The notes under the pieces: generated by a model | The model's input: the letters and a program-made list of their open reading frames with translations, nothing else | Database searches by the model: none | Told to the model about the DNA's origin: nothing | DNA from: Flavobacteriaceae bacterium UBA3356 | GTDB lineage: Bacteria > Bacteroidota > Bacteroidia > Flavobacteriales > Flavobacteriaceae | Direction: 5' to 3' | Assembly: GCA_002360635.1 (NCBI GenBank) | Contig: DEQW01000004.1 | Span: 5,426 to 69,425 of the forward strand | DNA: 64,000 bases | Position numbers and translations under genes: made by a program | In this document: positions 48,164 through 56,442 of the stretch, in pieces | How the letters are laid out: each line of letters starts with the position of its first letter | How positions within the stretch are numbered: position 1 is the stretch's first letter

Positions 48164-48697
48164 ATGGAAAAAAGCTATAAAGAATACCTTAACCAAATTA
48201 CCACCTTTATTTTTGATGTAGATGGTGTCCTTACCGATGGTTCCATTAGCATCACCACCGAAGGCGAAATGTATCGTACCATGCACACCAAAGACGGTTT
48301 TGCGCTAAAAACGGCACTAAAGAAAGGGTTTAACGTGTGCATCATTAGTGGTGGCACCAATGAAGGCGTGCGCGCGCGGTTACGTGGACTTGGTATTACC
48401 GATATTTATCTTGGTGCTCACCACAAGACCGATACAATGGACGAATATCTGGATGTGTACGATATTAAACCCGAAAATGTACTTTTTATGGGAGATGATA
48501 TTCCTGATCTCTACGTTATGCAACAAATAGGCTTACCGTGTTGTCCGCAAGATGCCGTGCCGGAGATTAAGGCGATTTCAAAATATGTATCTCATAAAAA
48601 AGGTGGAAAAGGGTGTGTTCGCGATGTCATTGAGCAAGTACTTAAAGTACAGGGCAAATGGATCAAGAAAGAAAATGCAAGTGCGAAGTACGATTAG
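48164..48697 (+). CDS. kdsC: 3-deoxy-D-manno-octulosonate 8-phosphate phosphatase (KdsC)
   Basis: A 177-residue cap-less HAD phosphatase that removes phosphate from Kdo-8-phosphate in lipopolysaccharide core synthesis. HAD motif I is FIFDVDGVLTDGS, motif II is CIISGGTNEGV, and motif IV is VLFMGDDIPDLYVM. The KdsC-type segments MHTKDGFALKTALKKGF and GLPCCPQDAVPEIK are present, and length is normal for the tetrameric subgroup. It is followed 12 bases later by a UbiA gene and then maf, an order I have seen in other Flavobacteriaceae. Confidence 0.93.
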   Translation: MEKSYKEYLNQITTFIFDVDGVLTDGSISITTEGEMYRTMHTKDGFALKTALKKGFNVCIISGGTNEGVRARLRGLGITDIYLGAHHKTDTMDEYLDVYDIKPENVLFMGDDIPDLYVMQQIGLPCCPQDAVPEIKAISKYVSHKKGGKGCVRDVIEQVLKVQGKWIKKENASAKYD

Positions 48698-48709
48698 TAA
48701 ATAGAGGCT

Positions 48710-49627
48710 TTGTTGTTGAATTACTTAAAACTCACCCGACCTATAAACCTACTGTTAATCGCATTGGTTCAAGTGCTAATTAAATATAGCCTTTTTGAAC
48801 CTTTCGACGCAGTCACTTCGCTATCCAATTTACATTTTTCACTATTAGTAATTGCCACGGTTTGTATTGCGGCAGGTGGTAATATTATCAATGATATCTA
48901 CGATGCCGAAGTTGACCGTATCAATAAACCGAAAAAAGTGATTGTAGGTAAAGCTATTTCAGAACGGAATGCAAGCACGCTTTACGTTATGCTCACTACC
49001 GTAGGAGTAGGTATCGGGTTTTATCTCGCCAATACCATAGGTAAACCTGTATATACAACGCTTTTCATCAGTATTGCTGCATTATTATATCTCTATGCCA
49101 CGTATCTTAAAACCATTTTACTTGCGGGTACGGTTTTAGTATCTATCTTGGTCGCAATGAGTATTATTATAGTTGGCCTTTTTGATCTTGTTCCGGTTAT
49201 AAACCTCAGCAATCAGGCTTCCCAATGGGATGTGTTTAAAATAAGCTTAGAGTATGCCCTGTTCGCTTTTATCCTGAATTTCATTCGTGAATTGGTAAAA
49301 GACCTACAAGACATTAATGGTGATAAAAATGGTGGTAAAAGTACTCTTCCTATTGCCATTGGCAGAAGCCGCGTCACTACAGTTGTATTTGCTTTAGGAG
49401 CCATTACAACCCTTTCTGTTATTGCTTACATGTATGTTTTCTTATACGCTTACACCTCAGCAATTTTATATTTTCTGTTTTTAGTAGTCGCACCGCTTCT
49501 ATTCTTTTGTATCAAGTCTTTTGAAGCTGAAAAAACCAAACACTACGCTCTTTTGTCCCTCCTTTTAAAAATTATCATGTTCACAGGAATGTGCTCTATG
49601 ATGTTATATCCTTTTGTAATTTTATAG
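48710..49627 (+). CDS. UbiA-family prenyltransferase (geranylgeranylglycerol-phosphate type)
   Basis: About 305 residues with eight or nine membrane helices. The first aspartate-rich motif is NIINDIYDAEVDRINKP and the second is KDLQDINGDKNGGKSTLP; both bind the prenyl diphosphate through magnesium. Flavobacterial members are usually called geranylgeranylglycerol-phosphate geranylgeranyltransferase; the true acceptor here is not known. Three TTG codons in a row (48710, 48713, 48716) can serve as start; the third gives NYLKLTRPIN, the common beginning. No ATG is available. Confidence 0.88.
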   Translation: MLLNYLKLTRPINLLLIALVQVLIKYSLFEPFDAVTSLSNLHFSLLVIATVCIAAGGNIINDIYDAEVDRINKPKKVIVGKAISERNASTLYVMLTTVGVGIGFYLANTIGKPVYTTLFISIAALLYLYATYLKTILLAGTVLVSILVAMSIIIVGLFDLVPVINLSNQASQWDVFKISLEYALFAFILNFIRELVKDLQDINGDKNGGKSTLPIAIGRSRVTTVVFALGAITTLSVIAYMYVFLYAYTSAILYFLFLVVAPLLFFCIKSFEAEKTKHYALLSLLLKIIMFTGMCSMMLYPFVIL

Positions 49628-49644
49628 CTTTATTAAAAGAAATG

Positions 49645-49665
49645 AGAAGCTAGAAGTTAGAAACT
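49645..49665. repeat. Heptanucleotide repeat (3 units)
   Basis: AGAAGCT, AGAAGTT, AGAAACT: three in-phase 7-base units followed by AGATAGA, 18 bases after the UbiA stop. It belongs to the same 7-bp-period class as the arrays at 25802 and 49738. Confidence 0.6.
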
Positions 49666-49737
49666 AGATAGAGGATGCTAAATTTATGTTACAAGTAAGT
49701 TTTACCTATTTCATTAATTACTTAATAACTAATAAAA

Positions 49738-49772
49738 CTCATTTCTCAAATCTCAATACTGAATACTATAAT
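49738..49772. repeat. Heptanucleotide repeat array abutting the maf start codon
   Basis: CTCATTT, CTCAAAT, CTCAATA, CTGAATA, CTATAAT: five in-phase units with consensus CTNAWWW. The next unit (CTATGCT, 49773-49779) contains the maf ATG at 49775-49777. The array therefore forms the whole leader and ribosome-binding region of maf. Confidence 0.65.
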
Positions 49773-49774
49773 CT

Positions 49775-50362
49775 ATGCTACAACAAAAACTAATCAACCA
49801 CAATATCATTCTCGCATCAGGGTCGCCAAGACGACAAAATTTTTTTAAAGAACTGGGAATTCCCTTTACTGTTGACGTGCGCAAAGTGATTGAAAAATTT
49901 CCAGCTGAATTAAAAGGAACCGAAATCACCGACTATTTAGCACAGCTTAAAGCTTCGATGTTTAAAGAACTTTCTGAAAATGATATACTTATTACCAGCG
50001 ACACCATCGTTTGGAAAGAAGGAACAGCCATGGAAAAACCCAAAGATGCTGCTCATGCTAAAGAAATGTTGGCCGATTTAAGCGGTAAGTTTCACGAAGT
50101 GATTACATCGGTATGTTTTACGGGGGCTGACTTTCAAAAAACGGTCAATGAAACTACTAAAGTTTGGTTTTCAGAGCTTTCCGAAGAAGAAATTAATTAT
50201 TATGTCGATACCTATCAGCCTTTTGATAAAGCAGGCGCCTATGGTATTCAGGAATGGATTGGGTATATTGGTATTGATAAAATTGAAGGTTCTTTTTTTA
50301 ACGTTGTAGGCTTACCAACACGATTGGTTTATAAAACCCTCATAGCGCTTACTTCAAAATAA
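49775..50362 (+). CDS. maf: Maf family nucleotide pyrophosphatase
   Basis: A 195-residue nucleoside triphosphate pyrophosphatase, hydrolysing modified or non-canonical nucleotides (house-cleaning) and historically linked to septum inhibition. The family start ILASGSPRRQNFFKELGI contains the nucleotide-binding SxSPRR. Also visible are SDTIVWKEGTAMEKPKDAAHA and YVDTYQPFDKAGAYGIQEW with the conserved DKAGAYGIQ. Length is normal. It starts within a heptamer repeat array, 147 bases after the UbiA gene. Confidence 0.93.
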   Translation: MLQQKLINHNIILASGSPRRQNFFKELGIPFTVDVRKVIEKFPAELKGTEITDYLAQLKASMFKELSENDILITSDTIVWKEGTAMEKPKDAAHAKEMLADLSGKFHEVITSVCFTGADFQKTVNETTKVWFSELSEEEINYYVDTYQPFDKAGAYGIQEWIGYIGIDKIEGSFFNVVGLPTRLVYKTLIALTSK

Positions 50363-50405
50363 TGAAAGTACTTTTGTTTTTCTATACCTTTACGTATAAA
50401 TTATA

Positions 50406-51356
50406 ATGATGCATAAAATTGGTATTTCCCTTATTTATAAAATCGTTCTTCTAGTAAGCATTGCTGTTGCGAGCTTTTCTTGCAAAGAATCGGAACATAA
50501 CCTAATCCCAAATAGTAATACGGAAGCAACCGACTCTGTTACGGGCAACCGTCAATTACCAGAGCAATTTAAAAACTACTGGTATGCTGGCAAGGCAGAG
50601 CTTACTTCTTATGAGCTTATGCAAGAACGCTATGGTGAAATCCGTCAAGGGACGGCTGTAACCATATTCGTTACCGAAGACTTTCTGCCCGATGCCCAAG
50701 TAAAAGCCAATACGCAATCTGAAGAAAATGTTTCGGTATTAAAGCTGAATAAAACCAAGAAGTTTACAACTGGTATTTATCCATATTCTATAATGACGAG
50801 TACCTTTAACCCTATACAAACGCCTAAACACGCACTTAAAATTAGCAACTCGGTACAAGAATGGTGCGGACAAGTATACATGCAACTTAATAACCGAGAA
50901 AAATTCAATATTATTTCTCATTCCTATTTTGAAGGGGAGGCCGATCAAGAGCTTACACTTAATAAAACTTGGCTGGAAGACGAACTGTGGAACTTAGTTA
51001 GAATCAACCCAGAAGAATTACCTACCGGAGATATGGAAGTAGTACCCTCATTCGAATTTATCAGGTTACGCCACAAAGAAATTAAAGCCTATCGTGCTCA
51101 TGCCAATATTAAACAAGGCGATTCCCTTTCCGTATATTCGTTACATTACCCAATGTTAGAACGAGAACTTATCATCTATTTTAATAGTGATTTCCCTTAT
51201 GAAATTGAAAAATGGGAAGAAACCAATGGTACTGCCCCTAATGATAGTACTCGCTTAAAAACCACTGCCCATAAAATAAAACGCATTCGTAATGACTATT
51301 GGAACTTGAACCGAAATAAAGATACCGGCCTGCGCGATACCTTAGGCCTTAAATAA
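50406..51356 (+). CDS. Predicted lipoprotein downstream of maf
   Basis: 316 residues. A lipoprotein signal (KIVLLVSIAVASFSC) is followed by a conserved secreted domain: LPEQFKNYWYAGKAELTSYEL, GTAVTIFVTEDFLPD, FTTGIYPYSIMTS. Relatives in Flavobacteriaceae lie right after maf and are sometimes misnamed 'septum formation inhibitor Maf' because of that position, but this protein has no Maf motifs. The function is unknown. It is followed 7 bases later by an MscS gene. Confidence 0.78.
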   Translation: MMHKIGISLIYKIVLLVSIAVASFSCKESEHNLIPNSNTEATDSVTGNRQLPEQFKNYWYAGKAELTSYELMQERYGEIRQGTAVTIFVTEDFLPDAQVKANTQSEENVSVLKLNKTKKFTTGIYPYSIMTSTFNPIQTPKHALKISNSVQEWCGQVYMQLNNREKFNIISHSYFEGEADQELTLNKTWLEDELWNLVRINPEELPTGDMEVVPSFEFIRLRHKEIKAYRAHANIKQGDSLSVYSLHYPMLERELIIYFNSDFPYEIEKWEETNGTAPNDSTRLKTTAHKIKRIRNDYWNLNRNKDTGLRDTLGLK

Positions 51357-51363
51357 TATTTAT

Positions 51364-51933
51364 ATGAATATCGAATTGTATTTCCCTCAAATACTAAAGT
51401 CTATTTTTGTCATACTCCTTTTTTTAGTATTACGCTATATGGCCATTAGTGTTATTAAGCGATACGCCAATAAATTTGAAAGGCTAGAGCATCGTACTGG
51501 ATTGATTATGAAACACGTAAATTTTACGATTATTTTTAGTATTGTGCTTTGTTTAATTTTAATATGGGGTGTAGAAATTAAAGACCTGGGGTTGGTTATG
51601 TCCTCTGTATTTGCGGTTATTGGAGTTGGTTTTTTTGCCCAATGGTCTATCTTAAGCAACATTACTAGTGGAGTGATTATGTTTTTCACCTTTCCTTATA
51701 AAATAGGAGATTATATTAAGATTCACGATAAAGAATTTCCGTATGAAGGGATGATAGAGGATATTAAAAGTTTTCACGTGATGGTTCGTACTAAAGAAAA
51801 CGAGCTCATTACCTACCCCAACAGTATGATGCTTCAAAAAGGAGTGACAGTAATTAAAGCCGATGACTATCACGACATGGTCGATCAAGAAGAAGAACAC
51901 GATAAAAACCTTACGGAGCACGGAACCGACTAA
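51364..51933 (+). CDS. Small MscS-family mechanosensitive channel
   Basis: 189 residues, short for the family. Helices at about 10-30, 55-70 and 75-115 include the pore-lining helix VFAVIGVGFFAQWSILSNITSG, the counterpart of the glycine/alanine-rich TM3 of MscS. The cytoplasmic beta domain starts at FPYKIGDYIKIHDKEFPYEG and ends soon after ELITYPNSMM. The larger C-terminal alpha/beta cage of E. coli MscS is missing; the tail is acidic and histidine-rich (DMVDQEEEHDKNLTEH). It releases solutes on membrane tension. It lies 7 bases after the lipoprotein gene. Confidence 0.88.
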   Translation: MNIELYFPQILKSIFVILLFLVLRYMAISVIKRYANKFERLEHRTGLIMKHVNFTIIFSIVLCLILIWGVEIKDLGLVMSSVFAVIGVGFFAQWSILSNITSGVIMFFTFPYKIGDYIKIHDKEFPYEGMIEDIKSFHVMVRTKENELITYPNSMMLQKGVTVIKADDYHDMVDQEEEHDKNLTEHGTD

Positions 51934-52095
51934 TTGCCTCGATCGCTTTTAAACTGTATCGTTTTAGCGGAATTAATCTAAATAAACAGTACAGTGAATC
52001 CCTCTTATTTACTATATCATCTATTTTCTTTTTTCTTTCAGCAAAGCGATCTTTCTTCTTTGTAAATACACTACTTTTTTCACTATATAATTTGG

Positions 52096-52103
52096 TATCT
52101 TTG
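52096..52103 (+). promoter_or_regulatory. -7 promoter element
   Basis: TATCTTTG matches TAnnTTTG and ends 30 bases before the ATG at 52134. It falls inside a possible N-terminal extension of the PIG-L gene starting at 52092, which argues for the downstream start. Confidence 0.6.
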
Positions 52104-52133
52104 ATTCTTTCAGAAAAAAATACACCAAATTCT

Positions 52134-54623
52134 ATGCGCAACATTTTTACCGTACTGCTTCTGTTAAGTATCAGTGCAACCGCCTGCTTCTCTCAACAAC
52201 CTCAAAAACCAACTGCTTCTGAAATTTACCACGACCTACAGCAACTCAATTTCCTTGGGTCGGCTATGTACATTGCAGCACATCCCGATGATGAAAATAC
52301 CCGCTTGATTTCTTATTTGGTAAATGATGTTCACGTGCGTACAGCGTATCTATCCTTAACCCGGGGTGACGGGGGGCAAAACTTAGTTGGTCCTGAGATT
52401 CGTGAGTTGCTTGGTGTAATTCGAACCCAAGAATTATTGGCGGCACGTCGTACCGATGGCGGACTGCAGTTATTTACCCGTGCCAATGACTTTGGATATT
52501 CCAAGACCCCAGAGGAGACATTGGCTATTTGGAACAAAGAAGAAGTGTTGAGCGACGTGGTACGCGCCATTCGAAAATTTAAACCCGATGTTATTATCAA
52601 CCGCTTCGATCACCGCAGTCCAGGTTCTACTCACGGGCACCACACCTCATCTGCTATGTTAAGTGTAGAGGCATTCGATTTGGTAAACAATCCTAACAGC
52701 TATCCTGAAACTGCTAATACATTTGGTACGTGGCAGCCTAAACGGTTGTTTTTCAACACAAGTTGGTGGTTCTACGGAAGCCAAGAAAAGTTTGAACAAG
52801 CAGACAAAACCAATTTAGTAGAAGTACAGACCGGAAGCTATTTTCCTTCATTGGGCTTGTCTAACGGAGAGATTGCTTCCTTAAGCCGAAGCATGCATAA
52901 GTCTCAGGGGTTTGGTAGTACGGGTACCCGCGGAAACCAAAATGAATGGCTGGAATTCTTAAAAGGTGATTTTAAAGAAGGAAACAATAACTTATTTGAA
53001 GGCATTGACACCTCTTGGTCGCGTATTGAAGGCGGCGAAACTATAGGTGGCATTCTATATCCACTGGAAGATAATTTCGATTTTAAAGACCCCTCCAGAA
53101 TGCTCCGTCCCTTGCTACAAGCTTATGAATTGGTCAAAAATATTGAAGACGACCATTGGCGAACCATAAAAACAAAACAACTGGAACAGTTGATTATCGA
53201 CTGTGGCGGTATTTTTGTTGAGGCAGTCGCCCAGAGCAATTCCATTATACCTGGTGAAAAATACAATGCCAACTTTGAAGCCATAAACCGGAGCAACTTC
53301 CCTATAACGTTAGCGTCTATTAACTATCCTTCAGGAAAGACAATTGTAGCCGAGAACAAAACCTTGGCTCCAAATGAAAAACACACCCTAGAAGCCACTT
53401 TGTATTCTGAAAATGAAACAAACTCAGGTCCTTATTGGTTAAAGGAAAAAGGATCTTTAGGTATGTACAAGGCACCCAAAGCAATAATAGGCGAACCGGA
53501 AACCCCAGCACCCGAACAAGTGATCTTTAATTTAAACTTGAGCGGCACCAAACTATCCATAAAACGAAATATTGTATATAAATACAATGATCCAGTAAAA
53601 GGCGAAGTATATCAACCCTTAGAGGTATTACCAGAAGTAACTTCTAGCATTGCAGAAAAGGTATTAATCTTTTCTTCTAAGGATGAACGCTCAATTCCTG
53701 TAACTATAAAAGCTGGTCGTGATAATGTAAATGGCACAGTACAATTAAACCATCCTGACGGTTGGGAAGTAAAACCTGCACAGCCTACCTTCAACATTGC
53801 TAAAAAGGGAGATGAGCAAACCATTGTGTTTACCGTAACACCACCTAAAGAACAAAGTGAAGGATATTTAAGACCCTTGGTATCTATGGGAGACGATTTT
53901 TTTGATAAGGAATTGATCACAATCGATTATGAGCATATCCCCTATCAGCGTGTGCTGCTTCCTTCCGAAGCAAAAGTGGTGCGTATTGATATCGAAAAGG
54001 AAGGCGAATCCATTGGGTACATCGAGGGTGCTGGCGATGCAATTCCGGAAAGCTTACGCCAAATTGGATATCAAGTCACCACCATTCCGCCTTCAACCAT
54101 TACCTACGAAAACCTGAAAAAGTTTGATGCCGTAGTAGTAGGCATTAGAGCGTATAATACGGTGCCGGAATTGGCTTTTAAACAAGCGGCATTCAATAAA
54201 TATGTACAAGAAGGAGGTACGTTGTTATTACAGTATAATACAAGTCATAGATTGGTAACTGAAGACATAGCGCCTTACTCCCTCTCCTTATCAAGAGACC
54301 GCGTTACCGATGAACTTAGTGATGTTACCTTTTTAGCACCTGAACATTCAGTATTAAATGAACCCAACGAAATTACACAAGCCGACTTTACAGGTTGGGT
54401 GCAAGAGCGAGGGTTATATTTCCCTGACCAATGGGCCCCAAAGTTTGTCCCCATATTAGGAATGCACGACAAAGGTGCACCTGTAACCAAAGGCTCCCTA
54501 TTGGTAGCCGAATATGGTAAGGGGTACTATATTTATACCGGCTTAAGTTTTTTTAGAGAGCTACCTGCCGGTGTGCCGGGTGCTTATCGCTTATTTGCTA
54601 ACTTATTATCTTTAGGCAACTAA
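52134..54623 (+). CDS. Secreted PIG-L family deacetylase
   Basis: 829 residues. A signal peptide (MRNIFTVLLLLSISATACFSQ) precedes the PIG-L/LmbE domain with the zinc-binding motif IAAHPDDENTRLISYL and the second zinc site STHGHHTSSAML; such enzymes deacetylate N-acetylglucosamine-type substrates. Middle beta domains follow (FNIAKKGDEQTIVFTVTPP), then a C-terminal domain with a glutamine-amidotransferase-like fold lacking a clear catalytic triad (DAVVVGIRAYNT, GGTLLLQYN). I start at 52134 because a promoter element covers the earlier part of the frame. A tiny membrane peptide and a sodium symporter gene follow, suggesting deacetylation linked to uptake of a sugar derivative. Confidence 0.88.
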   Translation: MRNIFTVLLLLSISATACFSQQPQKPTASEIYHDLQQLNFLGSAMYIAAHPDDENTRLISYLVNDVHVRTAYLSLTRGDGGQNLVGPEIRELLGVIRTQELLAARRTDGGLQLFTRANDFGYSKTPEETLAIWNKEEVLSDVVRAIRKFKPDVIINRFDHRSPGSTHGHHTSSAMLSVEAFDLVNNPNSYPETANTFGTWQPKRLFFNTSWWFYGSQEKFEQADKTNLVEVQTGSYFPSLGLSNGEIASLSRSMHKSQGFGSTGTRGNQNEWLEFLKGDFKEGNNNLFEGIDTSWSRIEGGETIGGILYPLEDNFDFKDPSRMLRPLLQAYELVKNIEDDHWRTIKTKQLEQLIIDCGGIFVEAVAQSNSIIPGEKYNANFEAINRSNFPITLASINYPSGKTIVAENKTLAPNEKHTLEATLYSENETNSGPYWLKEKGSLGMYKAPKAIIGEPETPAPEQVIFNLNLSGTKLSIKRNIVYKYNDPVKGEVYQPLEVLPEVTSSIAEKVLIFSSKDERSIPVTIKAGRDNVNGTVQLNHPDGWEVKPAQPTFNIAKKGDEQTIVFTVTPPKEQSEGYLRPLVSMGDDFFDKELITIDYEHIPYQRVLLPSEAKVVRIDIEKEGESIGYIEGAGDAIPESLRQIGYQVTTIPPSTITYENLKKFDAVVVGIRAYNTVPELAFKQAAFNKYVQEGGTLLLQYNTSHRLVTEDIAPYSLSLSRDRVTDELSDVTFLAPEHSVLNEPNEITQADFTGWVQERGLYFPDQWAPKFVPILGMHDKGAPVTKGSLLVAEYGKGYYIYTGLSFFRELPAGVPGAYRLFANLLSLGN

Positions 54624-54625
54624 TT

Positions 54626-54736
54626 ATGAATGATTCAACCAACAAACCGGTAAAAAAGTGGAGTTACGTAGCTGTGATCTTACTTAATGCGGTGTACATT
54701 ATTTTGTTTTATTTTCTAATGCAAAGCTTTTCCTGA
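54626..54736 (+). CDS. 36-residue membrane peptide coupled to the sodium:solute symporter
   Basis: A frame of 36 codons: a polar, lysine-bearing start (MNDSTNKPVKKW), one membrane helix (SYVAVILLNAVYIILFYFL) and a short end (MQSFS). Its TGA overlaps the ATG of the symporter gene (TGATG at 54734-54738), the usual sign of translational coupling. It begins 2 bases after the PIG-L stop. Small single-helix subunits accompany some sodium:solute symporters, so an accessory subunit is a reasonable inference. Very short genes like this are easily missed. Confidence 0.68.
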   Translation: MNDSTNKPVKKWSYVAVILLNAVYIILFYFLMQSFS

Positions 54737-56433
54737 TGCAGCAAATTGATTGGATTGTTCTACTGGGTACCCTCGCGTTTATTGTACTGTACGGTACATG
54801 GAAAACCCGTAAAAATAGAAATGTAAACGATTACTTAAAAGGCGGTAGCGATGCTAATTGGTGGACCATCGGGTTAAGTGTGATGGCGACCCAAGCCAGT
54901 GCCATTACCTTTTTGTCCACACCGGGACAGGCCTTTCACGATGGGATGGGATTTGTACAGTTTTACTTTGGCTTGCCCATAGCGATGGTTATTATCTGCC
55001 TCGTGTTTATCCCTATCTATCACCGGCTAAAAGTATATACGGCATATGAATACCTAGAGACTAGGTTCGACTTAAAAACACGTACCTTAACTGCCATCCT
55101 CTTTTTAATACAGCGAGGCTTAGCAGCCGGAATTACCATTTTTGCCCCAGCCATTATCTTATCGGCTGTATTGGGGTGGAATTTAAGCTACCTTACCATC
55201 GGTATTGGCGCACTCGTGATTATCTATACCGTAAGCGGTGGTACCAAAGCGGTAAGTGTCACTCAAAAGCAACAAATGGCCATCATTTTTGCAGGAATGT
55301 TCATTGCCTTTTTGTTAATATTAAACTATTTACCGTTAGATATTTCATTCACCAACGCCTTAGAAATTGCTGGCGCCAACGGAAAACTGGATGTGCTCGA
55401 CTTTTCATTCGATTTTGACAACCGTTATACCTTTTGGAGTGGTATTATTGGAGGTACCTTCTTGGCGCTCTCCTACTTTGGTACCGATCAAAGCCAAGTG
55501 CAACGGTATTTATCAGGTAGGTCATTAAAACAGAGCCAAATGGGATTGATTATGAACGGACTTCTAAAAGTCCCCATGCAATTCTTTATACTGTTGGTGG
55601 GAGTTATGGTATTTGTATTTTATCAGTTTAACGCCTCTCCCCTACATTTTAACCCAGCAGCGGTGAATGACGTCATGCAATCTGAATACGCTGAGGAATA
55701 CCAAGCTTTACAAGCCGAAAAACAAAGTCTGGACAAACAATTGAACAGCAAGCAACTTACCTATTCCGCTACCCAAGATGCTACGGAAAAAGAGATACTC
55801 TTAGAGGAAATACAAATTATAAACATTACTGAAGACGAGCTACGCCAGCAGTCACGTGACCTTATTGAAAAAGCGAACCCTGAAGCCGAAACCAACGATA
55901 AAGATTACGTATTTATTCACTTTATCTTAAATAACCTGCCCAGAGGGTTAATTGGCCTTTTATTGGCTGTTATTTTAAGCGCAGCCATGTCTTCTACCGC
56001 ATCAGAATTGAATGCCTTGGGGTCTACCACCACAATAGATTTATACAAACGCAACACCCCAGGAAAGAATGAAAAGCACTATATGCATGCTTCCAAGTGG
56101 TTTACCCTGCTTTGGGGAATCATCGCCATTGGGGTAGCCAGTGTGGCAAACTTATTTGAAAACTTGATAGAGTTAGTCAATATCATCGGTTCTATTTTCT
56201 ACGGAAATGTACTCGGTATCTTCCTATTGGCCTTCTTTATTAAGTTTGTACACAGCAGGGCTACGTTTATTGCAGCACTTATTACCCAAGCTATTATTAT
56301 TTATATATGGTGGATCGACCTGATGCCATATTTATGGTTGAACCTAGTAGGCTGTGCGCTGGTGATGGGGATAGCGGCACTTTTGCAAGTGGTGTTGCCT
56401 GGGAAAAATGAAGAAAACACTTTGAGTAAATAA
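54736..56433 (+). CDS. Sodium:solute symporter (SSS family)
   Basis: 565 residues with about 13 membrane helices. Typical segments are WWTIGLSVMATQASAITFLSTPG near residue 40, ILSAVLGWNLSYLTIGIGALVIIYTVSGGTKAV split by a loop, YFGTDQSQVQRYLSGRS near 260, and ILSAAMSSTASELNALGSTTTID. An unusual charged insertion of about 85 residues (EYAEEYQALQAEKQSLDKQL and on) lies between helices around residues 310-395 and looks like a coiled coil. The solute is not recognisable; the upstream deacetylase suggests a sugar or amino-sugar compound. The ATG overlaps the stop of the 36-residue peptide. Confidence 0.9.
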   Translation: MQQIDWIVLLGTLAFIVLYGTWKTRKNRNVNDYLKGGSDANWWTIGLSVMATQASAITFLSTPGQAFHDGMGFVQFYFGLPIAMVIICLVFIPIYHRLKVYTAYEYLETRFDLKTRTLTAILFLIQRGLAAGITIFAPAIILSAVLGWNLSYLTIGIGALVIIYTVSGGTKAVSVTQKQQMAIIFAGMFIAFLLILNYLPLDISFTNALEIAGANGKLDVLDFSFDFDNRYTFWSGIIGGTFLALSYFGTDQSQVQRYLSGRSLKQSQMGLIMNGLLKVPMQFFILLVGVMVFVFYQFNASPLHFNPAAVNDVMQSEYAEEYQALQAEKQSLDKQLNSKQLTYSATQDATEKEILLEEIQIINITEDELRQQSRDLIEKANPEAETNDKDYVFIHFILNNLPRGLIGLLLAVILSAAMSSTASELNALGSTTTIDLYKRNTPGKNEKHYMHASKWFTLLWGIIAIGVASVANLFENLIELVNIIGSIFYGNVLGIFLLAFFIKFVHSRATFIAALITQAIIIYIWWIDLMPYLWLNLVGCALVMGIAALLQVVLPGKNEENTLSK

Positions 56434-56442
56434 TTACCTCTT

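Noticed and set aside
52092..52133. Upstream start of the PIG-L gene
   Set aside because: The 14 extra codons would cover the -7 element at 52096-52103 and would bury the signal peptide. The ATG at 52134 fits both.
51911..52144. Minus-strand frame of 77 codons between the MscS and PIG-L genes
   Set aside because: It overlaps the 3' end of the channel gene and the start of the PIG-L gene and has low-complexity lysine-rich text. The segment LKRYSLKAIEAISR looks protein-like, so a decayed gene is possible, but the support is too thin.
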